64,000 bases of DNA from Pseudomonas entomophila (GTDB taxonomy: Bacteria; Pseudomonadota; Gammaproteobacteria; Pseudomonadales; Pseudomonadaceae). The notes beneath the pieces were generated by a model. It saw only the letters and a list, made by a program, of their open reading frames with translations, was not told the origin of the DNA and did no database searches. Of this stretch, positions 45,521-58,775 are shown piece by piece. The stretch is from NCBI RefSeq assembly GCF_018417595.1, contig NZ_CP070982.1, positions 3,802,001 to 3,866,000 of the forward strand, written 5' to 3'. Within the stretch, counting starts at the first letter, position 1. Each line of letters begins with the position of its first letter. A program made the position numbers and the translations under genes.

Positions 45521-46963
45521 TCAGTGCTGCTCGCCAGCCCGCTTGAGCAGTTTCTTGCAGCGCTCCGACACGTGCACCACCCGCAGCTGCTTGCCCGCTC
45601 TGGCATAACGCTCACGCAAGGTCTGCAACGCCGCAATCGCCGAATAATCGACAAAGCTCAAATGCTGGCAATCCAGGGTGACCTTGGCCGGATCGTTGGC
45701 CGGGTCGAACTGGTTCAGGAACGGCGTGGTCGAGGCAAAGAACAGCGTGCCGTGCACCTGATAACGCTTGCCGCCCTCGCCATCGTCATGGCTGTCGGCA
45801 TACAGCTCCCGCGCATGCTGCCAGGCGAAATTGATCGCGGCGATGACGATACCGAACATGACCGCCATGGCCAGGTCGGTGAGCACCGTGACCACAGTCA
45901 CCGCGATGATCGCCAGCACATCGCTCACCGGCACCTTGTTCAGCACCCGCAAGGAGGCCCAGGCGAAGGTCTGCTGGGCGACCACGAACATCACCCCCAC
46001 CAGTGCCGCCAGCGGAATACGCTCGATCAGCGGCGACAGGAACAGCACGAACAGCAGGATCATCACCCCAGCCACCACGCCAGAAAGCCGCCCACGCCCA
46101 TTGGAGCTGAGATTGATCACGGTCTGACCGATCATCGCGCAGCCGCCCATGCCACCACACAAGCCCGAGACCATGTTGGCCGCGCCCAGTGCCACGCATT
46201 CGCGGTCCGGGTAGCCACGGCTCTCGGTGATCTCGTCGGTGAGGTTGAGGGTCAGCAGGGTTTCCAGCAGACCGACCATGGCCATCAGGAATGCATAGGG
46301 GGCGATGATCTTCAGCGTCTCGAGGTTCCAGGGCACCTCCGGCAGGGCCAGTTGCGGCAGCCCCCCGGCGATATGCGCCATGTCACCCAGGGTGCGTGTC
46401 GGCAGGCCGAGCAGATACACAAGCAGGCCGACACCAAGGATCGCCACCAGCGCGGGCGGCACGGCGCGGGTCAGCTTCGGCAGCACGTAGACCACCAGCA
46501 TGGTCAAGGCCACCAGGCCGATCATCAGATACAGCGGCGTGCCGCTGAGCCAGTGCTCGCCCTCCTTGAAGTGCTCCAGCTGCGCCAGGGCGATGACGAT
46601 GGCCAGGCCGTTGACGAAGCCGAGCATCACCGGGTACGGCACCAGCCGCACCAGCTTGCCCAGGCGCAGCGCGCCGAACAGGATCATCACCACCCCGCCG
46701 AGCAACACCGTGGCCAACAGGTACTGGGCACCGTGCTGCACCACCAGGGCGACGATGACCACGGCCATGGAGCCGGCGGCGCCGGAGATCATGCCCGGGC
46801 GGCCGCCGAACAGCGCGGTCAGGGTGCAGATGATGAAGGCGCCGTACAGGCCCATCAGCGGGTTGAGGTGGGCCACCAGGGCGAAGGCGATGCACTCGGG
46901 CACCAGGGCGAAGGAGGTGGTGAGGCCAGCGAGCAGGTCGGCGCGTAGACGAGCAGGTTTCAT
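45521..46963 (-). CDS. SulP-family anion transporter with STAS domain
   Basis: A 480-residue inner-membrane transporter. The SulP core is seen from the N-terminus (ADLLAGLTTSFALVPECIAFALVAHLNPLMGLYGAF, then GRPGMISGAAGSMAVV) through ~10-12 helices, and the STAS domain occupies the last ~100 residues (KVTLDCQHLSFVDYSAIAALQTLRERY). Family members carry sulfate, bicarbonate or dicarboxylates; the substrate here is not evident. The start at 46963 has AGGA five bases upstream. Confidence 0.92.
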   Translation of the reverse strand: MKPARLRADLLAGLTTSFALVPECIAFALVAHLNPLMGLYGAFIICTLTALFGGRPGMISGAAGSMAVVIVALVVQHGAQYLLATVLLGGVVMILFGALRLGKLVRLVPYPVMLGFVNGLAIVIALAQLEHFKEGEHWLSGTPLYLMIGLVALTMLVVYVLPKLTRAVPPALVAILGVGLLVYLLGLPTRTLGDMAHIAGGLPQLALPEVPWNLETLKIIAPYAFLMAMVGLLETLLTLNLTDEITESRGYPDRECVALGAANMVSGLCGGMGGCAMIGQTVINLSSNGRGRLSGVVAGVMILLFVLFLSPLIERIPLAALVGVMFVVAQQTFAWASLRVLNKVPVSDVLAIIAVTVVTVLTDLAMAVMFGIVIAAINFAWQHARELYADSHDDGEGGKRYQVHGTLFFASTTPFLNQFDPANDPAKVTLDCQHLSFVDYSAIAALQTLRERYARAGKQLRVVHVSERCKKLLKRAGEQH

Positions 46964-47043
46964 GGGGGTCCTGATCAGGAGGCGAAGGCAAAACACTTTC
47001 TTTGTGGGAGATTGCCCGCCCTTCGGGCTGCGCTGGGGTCCTC

Positions 47044-47115
47044 TGTAGAAGCGGCTTTAGCCGCGATACAGGCAACCCGCTTCGCGGGTGATCGCGGCTA
47101 AAGCCGCTCCTACAG
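47044..47115. repeat. REP inverted pair
   Basis: TGTAGAAGCGGCTTTAGCCGCGAT and its complement GCGGCTAAAGCCGCTCCTACA bracket a short GCGAAGCG-type centre. It lies in the 324-base gap upstream of the SulP gene and the secretin-like gene (46964-47287), which otherwise shows no gene. Confidence 0.88.
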
Positions 47116-47287
47116 GGGGCGCGCCAAATCAATGGGCGGGCGAGACTGAAATTCGAGGGCCGATGTTACGGAATTTGCCTCGCGCCAGCCAGCAACCACC
47201 CCACACTTTCATGTGCCTGTGATCCAGGCCCGGCAAGATGCCGACAAATTTGCCATCATGTTCATTCCACCCGCGGAGATCATGGAC

Positions 47288-48022
47288 ATGCCGCTACGCC
47301 CCCTCATCGCCTCCCTGCTGCTGGCCGCCAGCCTCACCGCCCAGGCCGCCACCGAGGTCATCCCCCTGCAACACCGCGGCAGCGCCGAACTGCTGCCCGC
47401 CGCCCAGTCCTTCCTGGGCAAGGATGGCACCGTCAGCACCTTCGAGGACAAACTGATCGTCACCGCGTCTCCCGAGCGCATCGGCGACCTGCGCAGCCTG
47501 CTGCAACAGCTCGATACCGCGCCCAGGCGCCTGCTGATCAGCGTCGACAACAACGACAGCAACTTCCAGGACAACCACGGCAACGCGCGGGTCATCCAGT
47601 ACGGCACCGCCAACCGCGAAGGCGGCATGCAACAGGTGCAGGCCAGCGAGGGGCAACCGGCGCTGATCCAGGTTGGCCAGAGCGTCCCGATCACCAGCAC
47701 CGCCACCGACGGCTACGGGCGCCTGCAGAGCAACACCGAGTACCGCAACGTCACCCAGGGCTTCTATGTCACGCCACGCCTGAGCGGCGACACCGTGCGC
47801 CTGCAGATCAGCACCAACAACGACCGCATGAGCCAGGAGCGCCCCGATGTAGTGAAGGTGCAAAGCACCGACACGACCGTCACCGGCAAGCTCGGCGAGT
47901 GGATCACCCTGGCCGGATACAACCAGCAGAGCCAGGCCGATATCAGTGCGTCAAGCCGCACTTATAGCACCCAGCGCGGTGAAAACATGACTTTACGTGT
48001 CAAAGTCGACCTTCTCGACTGA
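47288..48022 (+). CDS. secretin-like periplasmic/outer-membrane protein
   Basis: A 244-residue exported protein: signal peptide LIASLLLAASLTAQAATE, then a NolW-like N-subdomain (VIPLQHRGSAELLPAAQSFLGKDGTVSTFEDKLIVTASPERIGDLRSLLQQLDTAPRRLLISV), and a secretin-type beta-rich part (QVGQSVPITS...NTEYRNVTQGFYVTPRLSGDTVRLQIS). It has the outline of the secretin N and core domains but is far shorter than a pore-forming secretin (~600 residues), and no pilus or secretion genes are near, so its role is unclear. The start at 47288 has GGAG nine bases upstream; ATG 47282 is an alternative. Confidence 0.82.
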   Translation: MPLRPLIASLLLAASLTAQAATEVIPLQHRGSAELLPAAQSFLGKDGTVSTFEDKLIVTASPERIGDLRSLLQQLDTAPRRLLISVDNNDSNFQDNHGNARVIQYGTANREGGMQQVQASEGQPALIQVGQSVPITSTATDGYGRLQSNTEYRNVTQGFYVTPRLSGDTVRLQISTNNDRMSQERPDVVKVQSTDTTVTGKLGEWITLAGYNQQSQADISASSRTYSTQRGENMTLRVKVDLLD

Positions 48023-48518
48023 ATCCAGGCAATTCAAGGCCTCGACCAAAGGCCTTGAAACTGACCGTAGAGTCGCATTAGACCAAAGATGTAGTAAGCA
48101 GAAAAAAGCACTACAAAACATTTGACAGGCTCTTTTTGGCAAAGGCATGATGGCCTCGCTCCCGCTAATCAGAGGCCCTGGCAAGGGTCTTCGGAGCGCA
48201 CTCCCCACCACCCGTGGAGGCGCTTCGTGTCCATACGGCCCATAAGGCGGTTCGACGGGATTGCGACTGCAACGAAGAAGTTGTCCCGAGGGACGGAAGC
48301 GCATCACCGCAGTTCTGGCAATCGCGTCGCACCGCAGCAAGGCAACCACGAGCCGACCTGCAGGGCACACCTTCGCCTGGCCTGCACACCCTTCCCCTTC
48401 GCACCTCCTCCGTTCGCCGCCGCACTCCCCCGGACAGGACAGCCGCCAGGCCCTCTGACCCGCGTATCCGAGCATCAGCACAATTACACTCAAGATCGAT
48501 GCGACGAGGTTTATTTCC
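48023..48518 (+). promoter_or_regulatory. aceA upstream region: hairpin, possible operator, promoter, long leader
   Basis: About 500 bases without a supported gene. A perfect 10-bp stem TTCAAGGCCT/AGGCCTTGAA (48033-48059) follows the secretin-like gene but has no T-run. TGTAGT at 48090-48095 and ACTACA at 48110-48115 form an inverted repeat. A consensus -35 TTGACA is at 48122-48127 with a weak CATGAT at 48146-48151. If that promoter is right, aceA has a leader of about 360 bases. The rest shows no feature that I can name. Confidence 0.4.
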
Positions 48519-49844
<1,326 letters not shown>

Positions 49845-49864
49845 GTGCGTTGAGCTGAACAGGA

Positions 49865-49897
49865 AGCCCAGGTTCCGCGAGGAGCCTGGGCTTTTTT
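49865..49897 (+). terminator. Rho-independent terminator after aceA
   Basis: AGCCCAGG (49865-49872) pairs with CCTGGGCT (49885-49892) around a 12-base loop, followed by a run of T to 49897. It lies 20 bases after the aceA stop, so aceA is monocistronic. Confidence 0.93.
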
Positions 49898-49908
49898 CTG
49901 CCACACAC

Positions 49909-49992
49909 TGTAGGAGCGGCTTTAGCCGCGATGCAGGCAACGCGGTTCCGACACCGGCTTCGCGGGTGATCGCGGCTGAAGCCGCCCCTACA
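49909..49992. repeat. REP inverted pair
   Basis: TGTAGGAGCGGCTTTAGCCGCGAT and the complement GCGGCTGAAGCCGCCCCTACA face each other with a CTTCGCGGG-type centre, directly after the aceA terminator and before the YhhN-family gene. Confidence 0.9.
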
Positions 49993-50061
49993 GGCATCGC
50001 GTCGCCAGCAAATCCCCAGATCAGGTCTAAGCTTGTGGCTACCCCATAGCAAGGACTGCCC

Positions 50062-50724
50062 ATGCCCCGCCCTGGCCACCTGCTCCTCATCGCCGTCGCA
50101 GCCGCCGCCTGCTACCTATATGCACTGGCGATTGACAACGCCCTGCTCGGCCTGCTGGTCAAACCCATTCCCGTGCTGGCCCTGATTGCCTGGCTGAGCA
50201 CCACACCCGCCACGCCCTACCGCCGCTGGATCATGCTCGGCCTGGGCTTCTCGGTGCTGGGTGACATCCTGCTGGCCATCCCGCGCGACCTGTTCGTGTT
50301 CGGCCTGGCCGCGTTTCTCTGCGCCCACCTGGCCTACCTGCGCGGCTACTGCATTCTCGCGCTGCGCCCACACTACCCGGCCCTGGCCTTCGCCCTGTTG
50401 GTCGGTGGCTCGCTGTTCAGCCTGCTCGCCAGCCACGGCCTCGGCCCGCTGCTCATACCGGTGGCGTTCTACGCCCTGGCCATCGGCGCCATGCTCTGGC
50501 GCGCGCTCGCCTGCGGCGGCCTGGCCGCGCTGGGCGCCTGCGCCTTCGTTTTCTCCGACAGCCTGATCGGCATCGACCGCTTCGTCAGCCCGTTCGCCGC
50601 CGCCGAGTACCTGATCATCCTCTGCTACTGGCTCGGCCAGTGGCTGATCGCCGCTTCGGTCATTCGCCACTCAACTGCACAAGTATTGACCCAGAGCGGT
50701 GCGAGCCGCCTTGGAAGCTGCTAG
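50062..50724 (+). CDS. YhhN-family membrane protein (lysoplasmalogenase-like)
   Basis: A 220-residue inner-membrane protein with seven or eight hydrophobic segments. Family-type motifs are LLVKPIPVLALIAWL near the N-terminus, LGLGFSVLGDILLAIPRDLFVFGLAAFLCAHLAYL, and FSDSLIGIDRF followed by LIILCYWLGQWLI. Human and bacterial relatives hydrolyse lysoplasmalogens, but in bacteria that lack plasmalogens the role is unclear. The gene ends 380 bases before nuoA. Confidence 0.85.
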   Translation: MPRPGHLLLIAVAAAACYLYALAIDNALLGLLVKPIPVLALIAWLSTTPATPYRRWIMLGLGFSVLGDILLAIPRDLFVFGLAAFLCAHLAYLRGYCILALRPHYPALAFALLVGGSLFSLLASHGLGPLLIPVAFYALAIGAMLWRALACGGLAALGACAFVFSDSLIGIDRFVSPFAAAEYLIILCYWLGQWLIAASVIRHSTAQVLTQSGASRLGSC

Positions 50725-51104
50725 AACGAGAGTTTTTCGCATTTGCAAGTGGGCAGATTGCCCAAGGAACTTTACAAGACGCAGAAACGCTAAAAGATTA
50801 CAGCTCAAGTCAAATGATATTAATTATCATTACACAACTAGACGGTCGTTACGCGAGGCAAGAAACATAATTAACAAAACCGTGCGCAATGCCCGAAAAT
50901 CAGGGGTTTCAGCCAGTTACGAAGGTTTTTTGTTCTTAAACCTACGAATAAATTTGCAACGGAAATTTTACTTGCACTGGGTTTACCCATAAAATCAGCG
51001 CGATTGATTCAGCTGCGACATTTGGTCACTGCGTCTGCGACACCACGTCGCCGCTCTACTTATTTCAGACTGCAGAGCTGGGTCTCTGTATAAGGATTTC
51101 AAGC
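50725..51104 (+). promoter_or_regulatory. AT-rich nuo upstream region with Fur-box-like palindrome
   Basis: About 380 bases of low GC without a supported gene, which must contain the nuo promoter. TGATATTAATTATCA at 50815-50829 matches the Fur 7-1-7 model TGATAATnATTATCA at all but one position; its flanks extend the palindrome (AATGATA/TATCATT). Such a site implies iron control either of nuo, whose start is 275 bases away, or of a short transcript in between. No clear hairpin with T-run is visible downstream, though several A/T tracts are. Confidence 0.5.
50815..50829. promoter_or_regulatory. candidate Fur box
   Basis: The 15 bases TGATATTAATTATCA differ at one position from the 7-1-7 Fur consensus TGATAATnATTATCA, in an otherwise plain AT-rich stretch. 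See the surrounding region entry for context. Confidence 0.6.
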
Positions 51105-51518
51105 ATGTCCGATTCGGCAGGACTCATCGCCCACAACTGGGGCTTTGCCATCTTCCTCCTGGGTGTCGTCGGCCTGTGTGCCTTCATGCTCGGCTTGTCC
51201 AGCCTGCTTGGTAGCAAGGCCTGGGGCCGCGCCAAGAACGAACCCTTCGAATCCGGCATGCTGCCCGTCGGCAGCGCCCGCCTGCGCCTGTCCGCCAAAT
51301 TCTATCTGGTCGCGATGCTGTTCGTGATCTTCGATATCGAAGCCCTCTTCCTGTATGCATGGTCTGTGTCCGTCCGCGAAAGCGGCTGGACCGGATTCGT
51401 CGAAGCACTCGTTTTCATAGCAATTCTGTTGGCTGGTCTTGTCTACCTATGGCGCGTCGGGGCGCTCGATTGGGCTCCCGAAGGTCGCCGCAAGCGGCAA
51501 GCGAAGCTGAAACAATGA
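51105..51518 (+). CDS. nuoA: NADH-quinone oxidoreductase subunit A
   Basis: A 137-residue membrane subunit of complex I with three transmembrane helices. The conserved loop between helices 1 and 2 is seen in [48 protein letters not shown], including the F-D-I-E motif. The N-terminus is slightly long for the family and the C-terminus basic ([10 protein letters not shown]). It is the first gene of the nuo operon; AAGGA lies before the ATG. Confidence 0.96.
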
Positions 51519-51527
51519 GGCTTTGGC

Positions 51528-52205
51528 ATGCAATACAATCTCACCAGAATCGATCCGGACGCACCCAACGAGCAGTATCCGGTCGGTGAGCGGGAAACCG
51601 TCACCGATCAGCTGCTAGAGGACCAGGTCCACAAGAACATCTACATGGGGAAACTCGAAGATGTGCTGCGTGGCGCGGTCAACTGGGGTCGCAAGAACTC
51701 CCTCTGGCCGTACAACTTCGGCCTGTCCTGCTGCTACGTGGAAATGACCACGGCCTTCACGGCGCCCCACGACATCGCCCGCTTCGGCGCCGAAGTCATC
51801 CGGGCCTCGCCGCGCCAGGCCGACTTCATGGTCATCGCCGGTACCTGCTTCGTCAAAATGGCGCCGATCATCCAGCGCCTGTACGAGCAGATGCTCGAAC
51901 CGAAATGGGTCATCTCCATGGGTTCGTGCGCCAACTCCGGCGGCATGTACGACATCTACTCGGTCGTTCAGGGGGTCGACAAGTTCCTCCCCGTGGACGT
52001 GTACGTGCCTGGCTGCCCGCCGCGCCCCGAGGCGTTCCTGCAAGGCCTGATGCTGCTGCAGGAATCGATCGGCCAGGAGCGACGCCCGCTCTCATGGGTC
52101 GTTGGCGATCAAGGCATCTACCGTGCCGAAATGCCCGCCCAGAAAGACCTGCGTCGCGAACAGCGTATCGCGGTAACCAACCTGCGCAGCCCCGACGAAG
52201 TCTGA
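51528..52205 (+). CDS. nuoB: NADH-quinone oxidoreductase subunit B
   Basis: A 225-residue peripheral subunit that binds cluster N2, the last iron-sulfur centre before quinone. The four ligating Cys are in [16 protein letters not shown] and PGCPPRPEA. It starts nine bases after nuoA and is 79 bases from nuoCD, the longest gap in the early part of the operon. Confidence 0.97.
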   Translation: MQYNLTRIDPDAPNEQYPVGERETVTDQLLEDQVHKNIYMGKLEDVLRGAVNWGRKNSLWPYNFGLSCCYVEMTTAFTAPHDIARFGAEVIRASPRQADFMVIAGTCFVKMAPIIQRLYEQMLEPKWVISMGSCANSGGMYDIYSVVQGVDKFLPVDVYVPGCPPRPEAFLQGLMLLQESIGQERRPLSWVVGDQGIYRAEMPAQKDLRREQRIAVTNLRSPDEV

Positions 52206-52266
52206 TCCAGCGACCTGCCGCCCGCTCCCCCAGGAGCCGGCGGCCTGGCTTCATTCTTAACGTTGA

Positions 52267-54066
<1,800 letters not shown>

Positions 54067-54068
54067 GC

Positions 54069-54566
54069 ATGAACAGCACGCTTATCCAAACCGACCGTTT
54101 CGCCCTGAGCGAAACCGAGCGCTCGGCCATCGAGCACGAGATGCACCATTACGAGGACCCGCGCGCGGCGTCCATCGAAGCCCTGAAGATCGTCCAGAAA
54201 GAGCGCGGCTGGGTGCCGGACGGCGCCATCTACGCCATCGGCGAAGTGCTGGGCATCCCCGCCAGCGACGTCGAGGGCGTGGCCACCTTCTACAGCCAGA
54301 TCTTCCGCCAGCCGGTCGGCCGCCACATCATCCGCGTGTGCGACAGCATGGTCTGCTACATCGGCGGCCATGAGTCGGTGGTCAGCCAGATCCAGAGCGA
54401 GCTGGGCATCGGCCTCGGCCAGACCACTGCCGACGGGCGCTTCACCCTGCTGCCGGTGTGCTGCCTGGGCAACTGCGACAAGGCCCCGGCGCTGATGATC
54501 GACGACGACACCTTTGGCGACGTGCAACCTGCCGGCGTCAGCAAGCTGCTGGAGGGTTACGTATGA
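54069..54566 (+). CDS. nuoE: NADH-quinone oxidoreductase subunit E
   Basis: A 165-residue subunit carrying the [2Fe-2S] cluster N1a, with Cys ligands in CDSMVC and CLGNCDKAP. The thioredoxin-like fold and length are normal. It starts two bases after nuoCD and overlaps nuoF by four bases. Confidence 0.97.
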   Translation: MNSTLIQTDRFALSETERSAIEHEMHHYEDPRAASIEALKIVQKERGWVPDGAIYAIGEVLGIPASDVEGVATFYSQIFRQPVGRHIIRVCDSMVCYIGGHESVVSQIQSELGIGLGQTTADGRFTLLPVCCLGNCDKAPALMIDDDTFGDVQPAGVSKLLEGYV

Positions 54567-55927
54567 CCATCACTTCCTTCGGCCCGGCCAACCGCATCGC
54601 GCGCTCGGCCGAAACCCACCCGCTGACCTGGCGCCTGCGCGACGACGGCGAGCCAGTCTGGCTGGCCGAGTACGAATCGAAGAACGGCTACGCCGCTGCC
54701 CGCAAGGCACTGGCCGAGATGTCCGCCGATGATATCGTGCAGAGCGTCAAGGACTCCGGCCTCAAGGGCCGTGGCGGCGCAGGCTTCCCCACTGGCGTGA
54801 AGTGGGGCCTGATGCCCAAAGACGAATCCATGAACATCCGCTACCTGCTGTGCAACGCGGATGAAATGGAGCCCAACACCTGGAAAGACCGCATGCTGAT
54901 GGAGCAACAGCCCCATCTGCTGGTCGAAGGCATGCTGATCAGCGCCCGCGCGCTGAAAGCCTATCGCGGCTACATCTTCCTGCGTGGCGAATACACCACC
55001 GCGGCGAAGAACCTCAACCGTGCCATCGATGAAGCCAAGGCCGCCGGCCTGCTGGGCAAGAACATCCTCGGTTCCGGCTTCGACTTCGAGCTGTTCGTGC
55101 ACACCGGCGCCGGCCGCTATATCTGCGGTGAAGAAACCGCGCTGATCAACTCGCTGGAAGGCCGCCGCGCCAACCCGCGCTCCAAGCCGCCCTTCCCTGC
55201 CGCCGTCGGCGTATGGGGCAAGCCGACTTGCGTGAACAACGTCGAAACGCTGTGCAACGTGCCGGCCATCGTCGCCAACGGCAACGACTGGTACAAGTCG
55301 CTGGCCCGTGAGGGCAGCGAAGACCACGGCACCAAGCTGATGGGCTTCTCCGGCAAGGTGAAGAACCCCGGCCTGTGGGAACTGCCGTTCGGCGTCACCG
55401 CCCGCGAGCTGTTCGAAGACTACGCCGGCGGCATGCGCGACGGCTTCAAGCTCAAGTGCTGGCAGCCTGGCGGCGCCGGTACCGGTTTCCTGCTGCCCGA
55501 GCACCTCGACGCACAGATGTACGCCGGCGGCATCGCCAAGGTCGGCACCCGCATGGGTACCGGCCTGGCCATGGCGGTCGACGACAGCATCAACATGGTG
55601 TCGCTGCTGCGCAACATGGAAGAGTTCTTCGCCCGCGAATCCTGCGGCTGGTGCACCCCGTGCCGCGACGGCCTGCCATGGAGCGTGAAGATGCTGCGCG
55701 CCCTGGAGAAAGGCCAGGGCCGCGCCGAAGACATCGAGACCCTGCTGGGTCTGGTCAACTTCCTCGGCCCAGGCCGTACCTTCTGTGCTCACGCACCGGG
55801 TGCCGTCGAGCCATTGGGCAGTGCCATCAAATACTTCCGGTCCGAGTTCGAGGCCGGTGTCGCTCCCGCTAGCGCGGCTGACACCCTGCGCCCGAACCTG
55901 GCCAAGCCGATCGTGGTCGGCGCATAA
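54563..55927 (+). CDS. nuoF: NADH-quinone oxidoreductase subunit F
   Basis: A 454-residue subunit with the NADH and FMN sites and [4Fe-4S] cluster N3. The FMN/NADH glycine-rich loop [13 protein letters not shown] and the cluster ligands [12 protein letters not shown] plus a later Cys in RTFCAHAPG are present. The start at 54563 overlaps the nuoE stop (ATGA). A 133-base gap to nuoG follows. Confidence 0.97.
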   Translation: MTITSFGPANRIARSAETHPLTWRLRDDGEPVWLAEYESKNGYAAARKALAEMSADDIVQSVKDSGLKGRGGAGFPTGVKWGLMPKDESMNIRYLLCNADEMEPNTWKDRMLMEQQPHLLVEGMLISARALKAYRGYIFLRGEYTTAAKNLNRAIDEAKAAGLLGKNILGSGFDFELFVHTGAGRYICGEETALINSLEGRRANPRSKPPFPAAVGVWGKPTCVNNVETLCNVPAIVANGNDWYKSLAREGSEDHGTKLMGFSGKVKNPGLWELPFGVTARELFEDYAGGMRDGFKLKCWQPGGAGTGFLLPEHLDAQMYAGGIAKVGTRMGTGLAMAVDDSINMVSLLRNMEEFFARESCGWCTPCRDGLPWSVKMLRALEKGQGRAEDIETLLGLVNFLGPGRTFCAHAPGAVEPLGSAIKYFRSEFEAGVAPASAADTLRPNLAKPIVVGA

Positions 55928-56060
55928 CAAGATGAAGCAGCGGATGGTCCGTGCCATCCGCCAGCCCGCAGGCCGGCCCGAACGATTCGAGGCCGGCCGC
56001 AGGCTCACCGATTTCCATTAGCCACGCCCGCCCACGCGGGCCAACGAAGAACTTTGAACA

Positions 56061-58775
56061 ATGGCCACTATCCACGTAGACGGCAAAGCGCTCGAAGTCA
56101 ACGGTGCGGACAACCTGTTACAGGCCTGTCTGTCACTCGGCCTCGACATCCCCTATTTCTGCTGGCACCCGGCGCTCGGTAGTGTCGGCGCCTGCCGGCA
56201 GTGCGCGGTCAAGCAGTACACCGACGAGAACGACACCCGTGGTCGTATCGTCATGTCCTGCATGACCCCTGCCTCCGACGGCACCTGGATCTCCATCGAC
56301 GATGAAGAATCGAAGGCGTTTCGCGCCAGCGTCGTCGAATGGCTGATGACCAACCACCCGCACGACTGCCCGGTGTGCGAGGAAGGCGGTCACTGCCACC
56401 TGCAGGACATGACGGTAATGACCGGCCACAACGAGCGCCGCTACCGTTTCACCAAGCGTACCCACCAGAACCAGGACCTCGGCCCGTTCATCGCCCACGA
56501 GATGAACCGCTGCATCGCCTGCTACCGCTGCGTGCGCTACTACAAGGACTACGCCGGCGGCACCGATCTGGGCGTATACGGCGCCCACGACAACGTGTAC
56601 TTCGGTCGCGTTGAAGACGGCGTGCTGGAAAGCGAGTTCTCCGGCAACCTCACCGAGGTCTGCCCGACCGGTGTGTTCACCGACAAGACGCATTCCGAGC
56701 GCTACAACCGCAAGTGGGACATGCAGTTCGCCCCGAGCATCTGCCATGGCTGCTCCAGCGGCTGCAACATCAGCCCCGGCGAGCGCTATGGTGAACTGCG
56801 CCGCATCGAGAACCGCTTCAACGGCTCGGTGAACCAGTACTTCCTGTGCGACCGTGGCCGCTTCGGCTATGGCTACGTCAACCGCAAGGACCGTCCACGC
56901 CAGCCACTGCTGGCCGATGGCACTAAACTGTCGCTGGACGCCGCCCTGGACAAGGCCGCCGACCTGCTGCGCGGCCGCACCATCGTCGGTATCGGCTCGC
57001 CACGCGCCAGCCTCGAAAGCAACTACGGCCTGCGTGAGCTGGTCGGCGCCGAGTACTTCTACTCTGGCATGGAAGCTGGCGAACTGGCCCGCGTGCGCCT
57101 GGCGCTGAACGTGCTGAACAACAGCCCGCTTCCGGTCCCTACCCTGCGCGACATCGAAGACCACGACGCGGTGTTCGTACTCGGTGAAGACCTCACGCAA
57201 ACCGCCGCCCGTGTCGCCCTGGCCGTGCGCCAGGCCACCAAGGGCAAGGCCGAGGCCATGGCCGACGCCATGCGCGTACAGCCCTGGCTGGACGCTGCGG
57301 TGAAGAACATCGGCCAGCACGCGCTGTACCCGCTGTTCATCGCTTCGCTGGCTGAAACCAAGCTCGACGACGTCGCCGAAGAGTGCGTACACGCCGCCCC
57401 GGCGGACCTCGCCCGCATCGGTTTCGCCGTGGCCCACGCCATCGACCCGAGCGCCCCGGCCGTCGACGGCCTGGACAGCGAAGCCAAGGCCCTGGCCCAG
57501 CGTATCGCCGATGCCCTGGTCGCCGCCAACCGCCCACTGGTGGTCGCTGGCACCTCCCTGGCCGACCCGGCACTGATCGAAGCCGCCGCCAACATCGCCA
57601 AGGCCCTCAAGCTGCGCGAGAAGAACGGTTCGCTGAGCCTGGTCGTCCCTGAGGCCAACAGCCTCGGCATGGCGATGATGGGCGGTGAGTCCGTCGACGC
57701 CGCCCTGGACGCGGTGATCAGCGGCAAGGCCGATGCCATCGTGGTACTGGAAAACGACCTGTACACCCGCGTACCGGCACAAAAGGTCGACGCCGCCCTG
57801 GCCGCAGCCAAGGTAGTGATCGTCGCCGACCACTCGAAAACCCCGACTGTGGACCGCGCCCACCTGGTGCTGCCAGCCGCTTCCTTCGCCGAAGGCGACG
57901 GCACCCTGGTCAGCCAGGAAGGCCGTGCCCAGCGTTTCTTCCAGGTGTTCGACCCGCAGTACCTGGACAGCAGCATCCAGATCCACGAAGGCTGGCGCTG
58001 GATGCACGCCCTGCGTGCCACCCTGCTCAACAAGCCAGTGGACTGGACCCAGCTGGACCACGTCACCAGCGCCTGCGCCGAAGCCGCCCCGCAACTGGCC
58101 GGCATCGTCAACGCCGCGCCAAGCGCCGCGTTCCGCATCAAGGGCATGAAGCTGGCCCGCGAGCCGCTGCGCTACTCCGGCCGTACCGCCATGCGCGCCA
58201 ACATCAGCGTGCACGAGCCGCGCACACCACAGGACAAGGACACCGCGTTCGCCTTCTCCATGGAAGGTTACTCGGGCTCCGCCGAACCGCGCCAGCAAGT
58301 GCCGTTCGCCTGGTCGCCGGGCTGGAACTCGCCGCAAGCCTGGAACAAGTTCCAGGACGAAGTCGGCGGCCACCTGCGTGCCGGTGACCCGGGCGTGCGC
58401 CTGATCGAGTCGCAGGGCGACAAGCTCAACTGGTTCACCGCCATCCCGGGTGCCTTCAACCCGGCCCGTGGCACCTGGACCGCGGTGCCGTTCTTCCACC
58501 TGTTCGGCAGCGAAGAGAGCTCCTCGCGCGCCGCCCCGGTGCAAGAGCGCATCCCAGCCGCCTATGTCGGCCTGGCCAAGTCCGAAGCCGACCGCCTGGG
58601 CGTCAACGACGGCGCGCTGCTGAGCCTGACCGTCGCCGGCGTTTCGCTGCGCCTGCCGCTGCGTATCAATGAAGAACTGGGCGCTGGCCTGGTTGCGCTG
58701 CCCAAAGGCCTGGCCGGCATTCCGCCCGCCATCTTCGGTGCATCCGTCGAAGGTCTGCAGGAGGCAGCACAATGA
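56061..58775 (+). CDS. nuoG: NADH-quinone oxidoreductase subunit G
   Basis: A 904-residue subunit. The N-terminal 2Fe-2S ligands are [15 protein letters not shown]; the 4Fe-4S ligands are in [25 protein letters not shown] and CPTG; the extra cluster site typical of some NuoG lines is CHGCSSGCN. The rest is the molybdopterin-oxidoreductase-like fold without cofactor. Length matches the E. coli protein (about 908). Confidence 0.97.
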   Translation: MATIHVDGKALEVNGADNLLQACLSLGLDIPYFCWHPALGSVGACRQCAVKQYTDENDTRGRIVMSCMTPASDGTWISIDDEESKAFRASVVEWLMTNHPHDCPVCEEGGHCHLQDMTVMTGHNERRYRFTKRTHQNQDLGPFIAHEMNRCIACYRCVRYYKDYAGGTDLGVYGAHDNVYFGRVEDGVLESEFSGNLTEVCPTGVFTDKTHSERYNRKWDMQFAPSICHGCSSGCNISPGERYGELRRIENRFNGSVNQYFLCDRGRFGYGYVNRKDRPRQPLLADGTKLSLDAALDKAADLLRGRTIVGIGSPRASLESNYGLRELVGAEYFYSGMEAGELARVRLALNVLNNSPLPVPTLRDIEDHDAVFVLGEDLTQTAARVALAVRQATKGKAEAMADAMRVQPWLDAAVKNIGQHALYPLFIASLAETKLDDVAEECVHAAPADLARIGFAVAHAIDPSAPAVDGLDSEAKALAQRIADALVAANRPLVVAGTSLADPALIEAAANIAKALKLREKNGSLSLVVPEANSLGMAMMGGESVDAALDAVISGKADAIVVLENDLYTRVPAQKVDAALAAAKVVIVADHSKTPTVDRAHLVLPAASFAEGDGTLVSQEGRAQRFFQVFDPQYLDSSIQIHEGWRWMHALRATLLNKPVDWTQLDHVTSACAEAAPQLAGIVNAAPSAAFRIKGMKLAREPLRYSGRTAMRANISVHEPRTPQDKDTAFAFSMEGYSGSAEPRQQVPFAWSPGWNSPQAWNKFQDEVGGHLRAGDPGVRLIESQGDKLNWFTAIPGAFNPARGTWTAVPFFHLFGSEESSSRAAPVQERIPAAYVGLAKSEADRLGVNDGALLSLTVAGVSLRLPLRINEELGAGLVALPKGLAGIPPAIFGASVEGLQEAAQ

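Noticed and set aside
50830..50960. A PrrF small RNA gene after the Fur box
   Set aside because: The position would fit, but I see no strong terminator hairpin and cannot match the PrrF core from memory, so it is left as a hypothesis in the Fur finding.
50640..50992. Short open frames in the nuo upstream gap
   Set aside because: AT-rich, no ribosome binding site, unusual composition; the region is better explained as regulatory.
56133..58772. Open frame of 879 codons opposite nuoG
   Set aside because: Antisense shadow of nuoG; composition is biased and no domain is recognisable.
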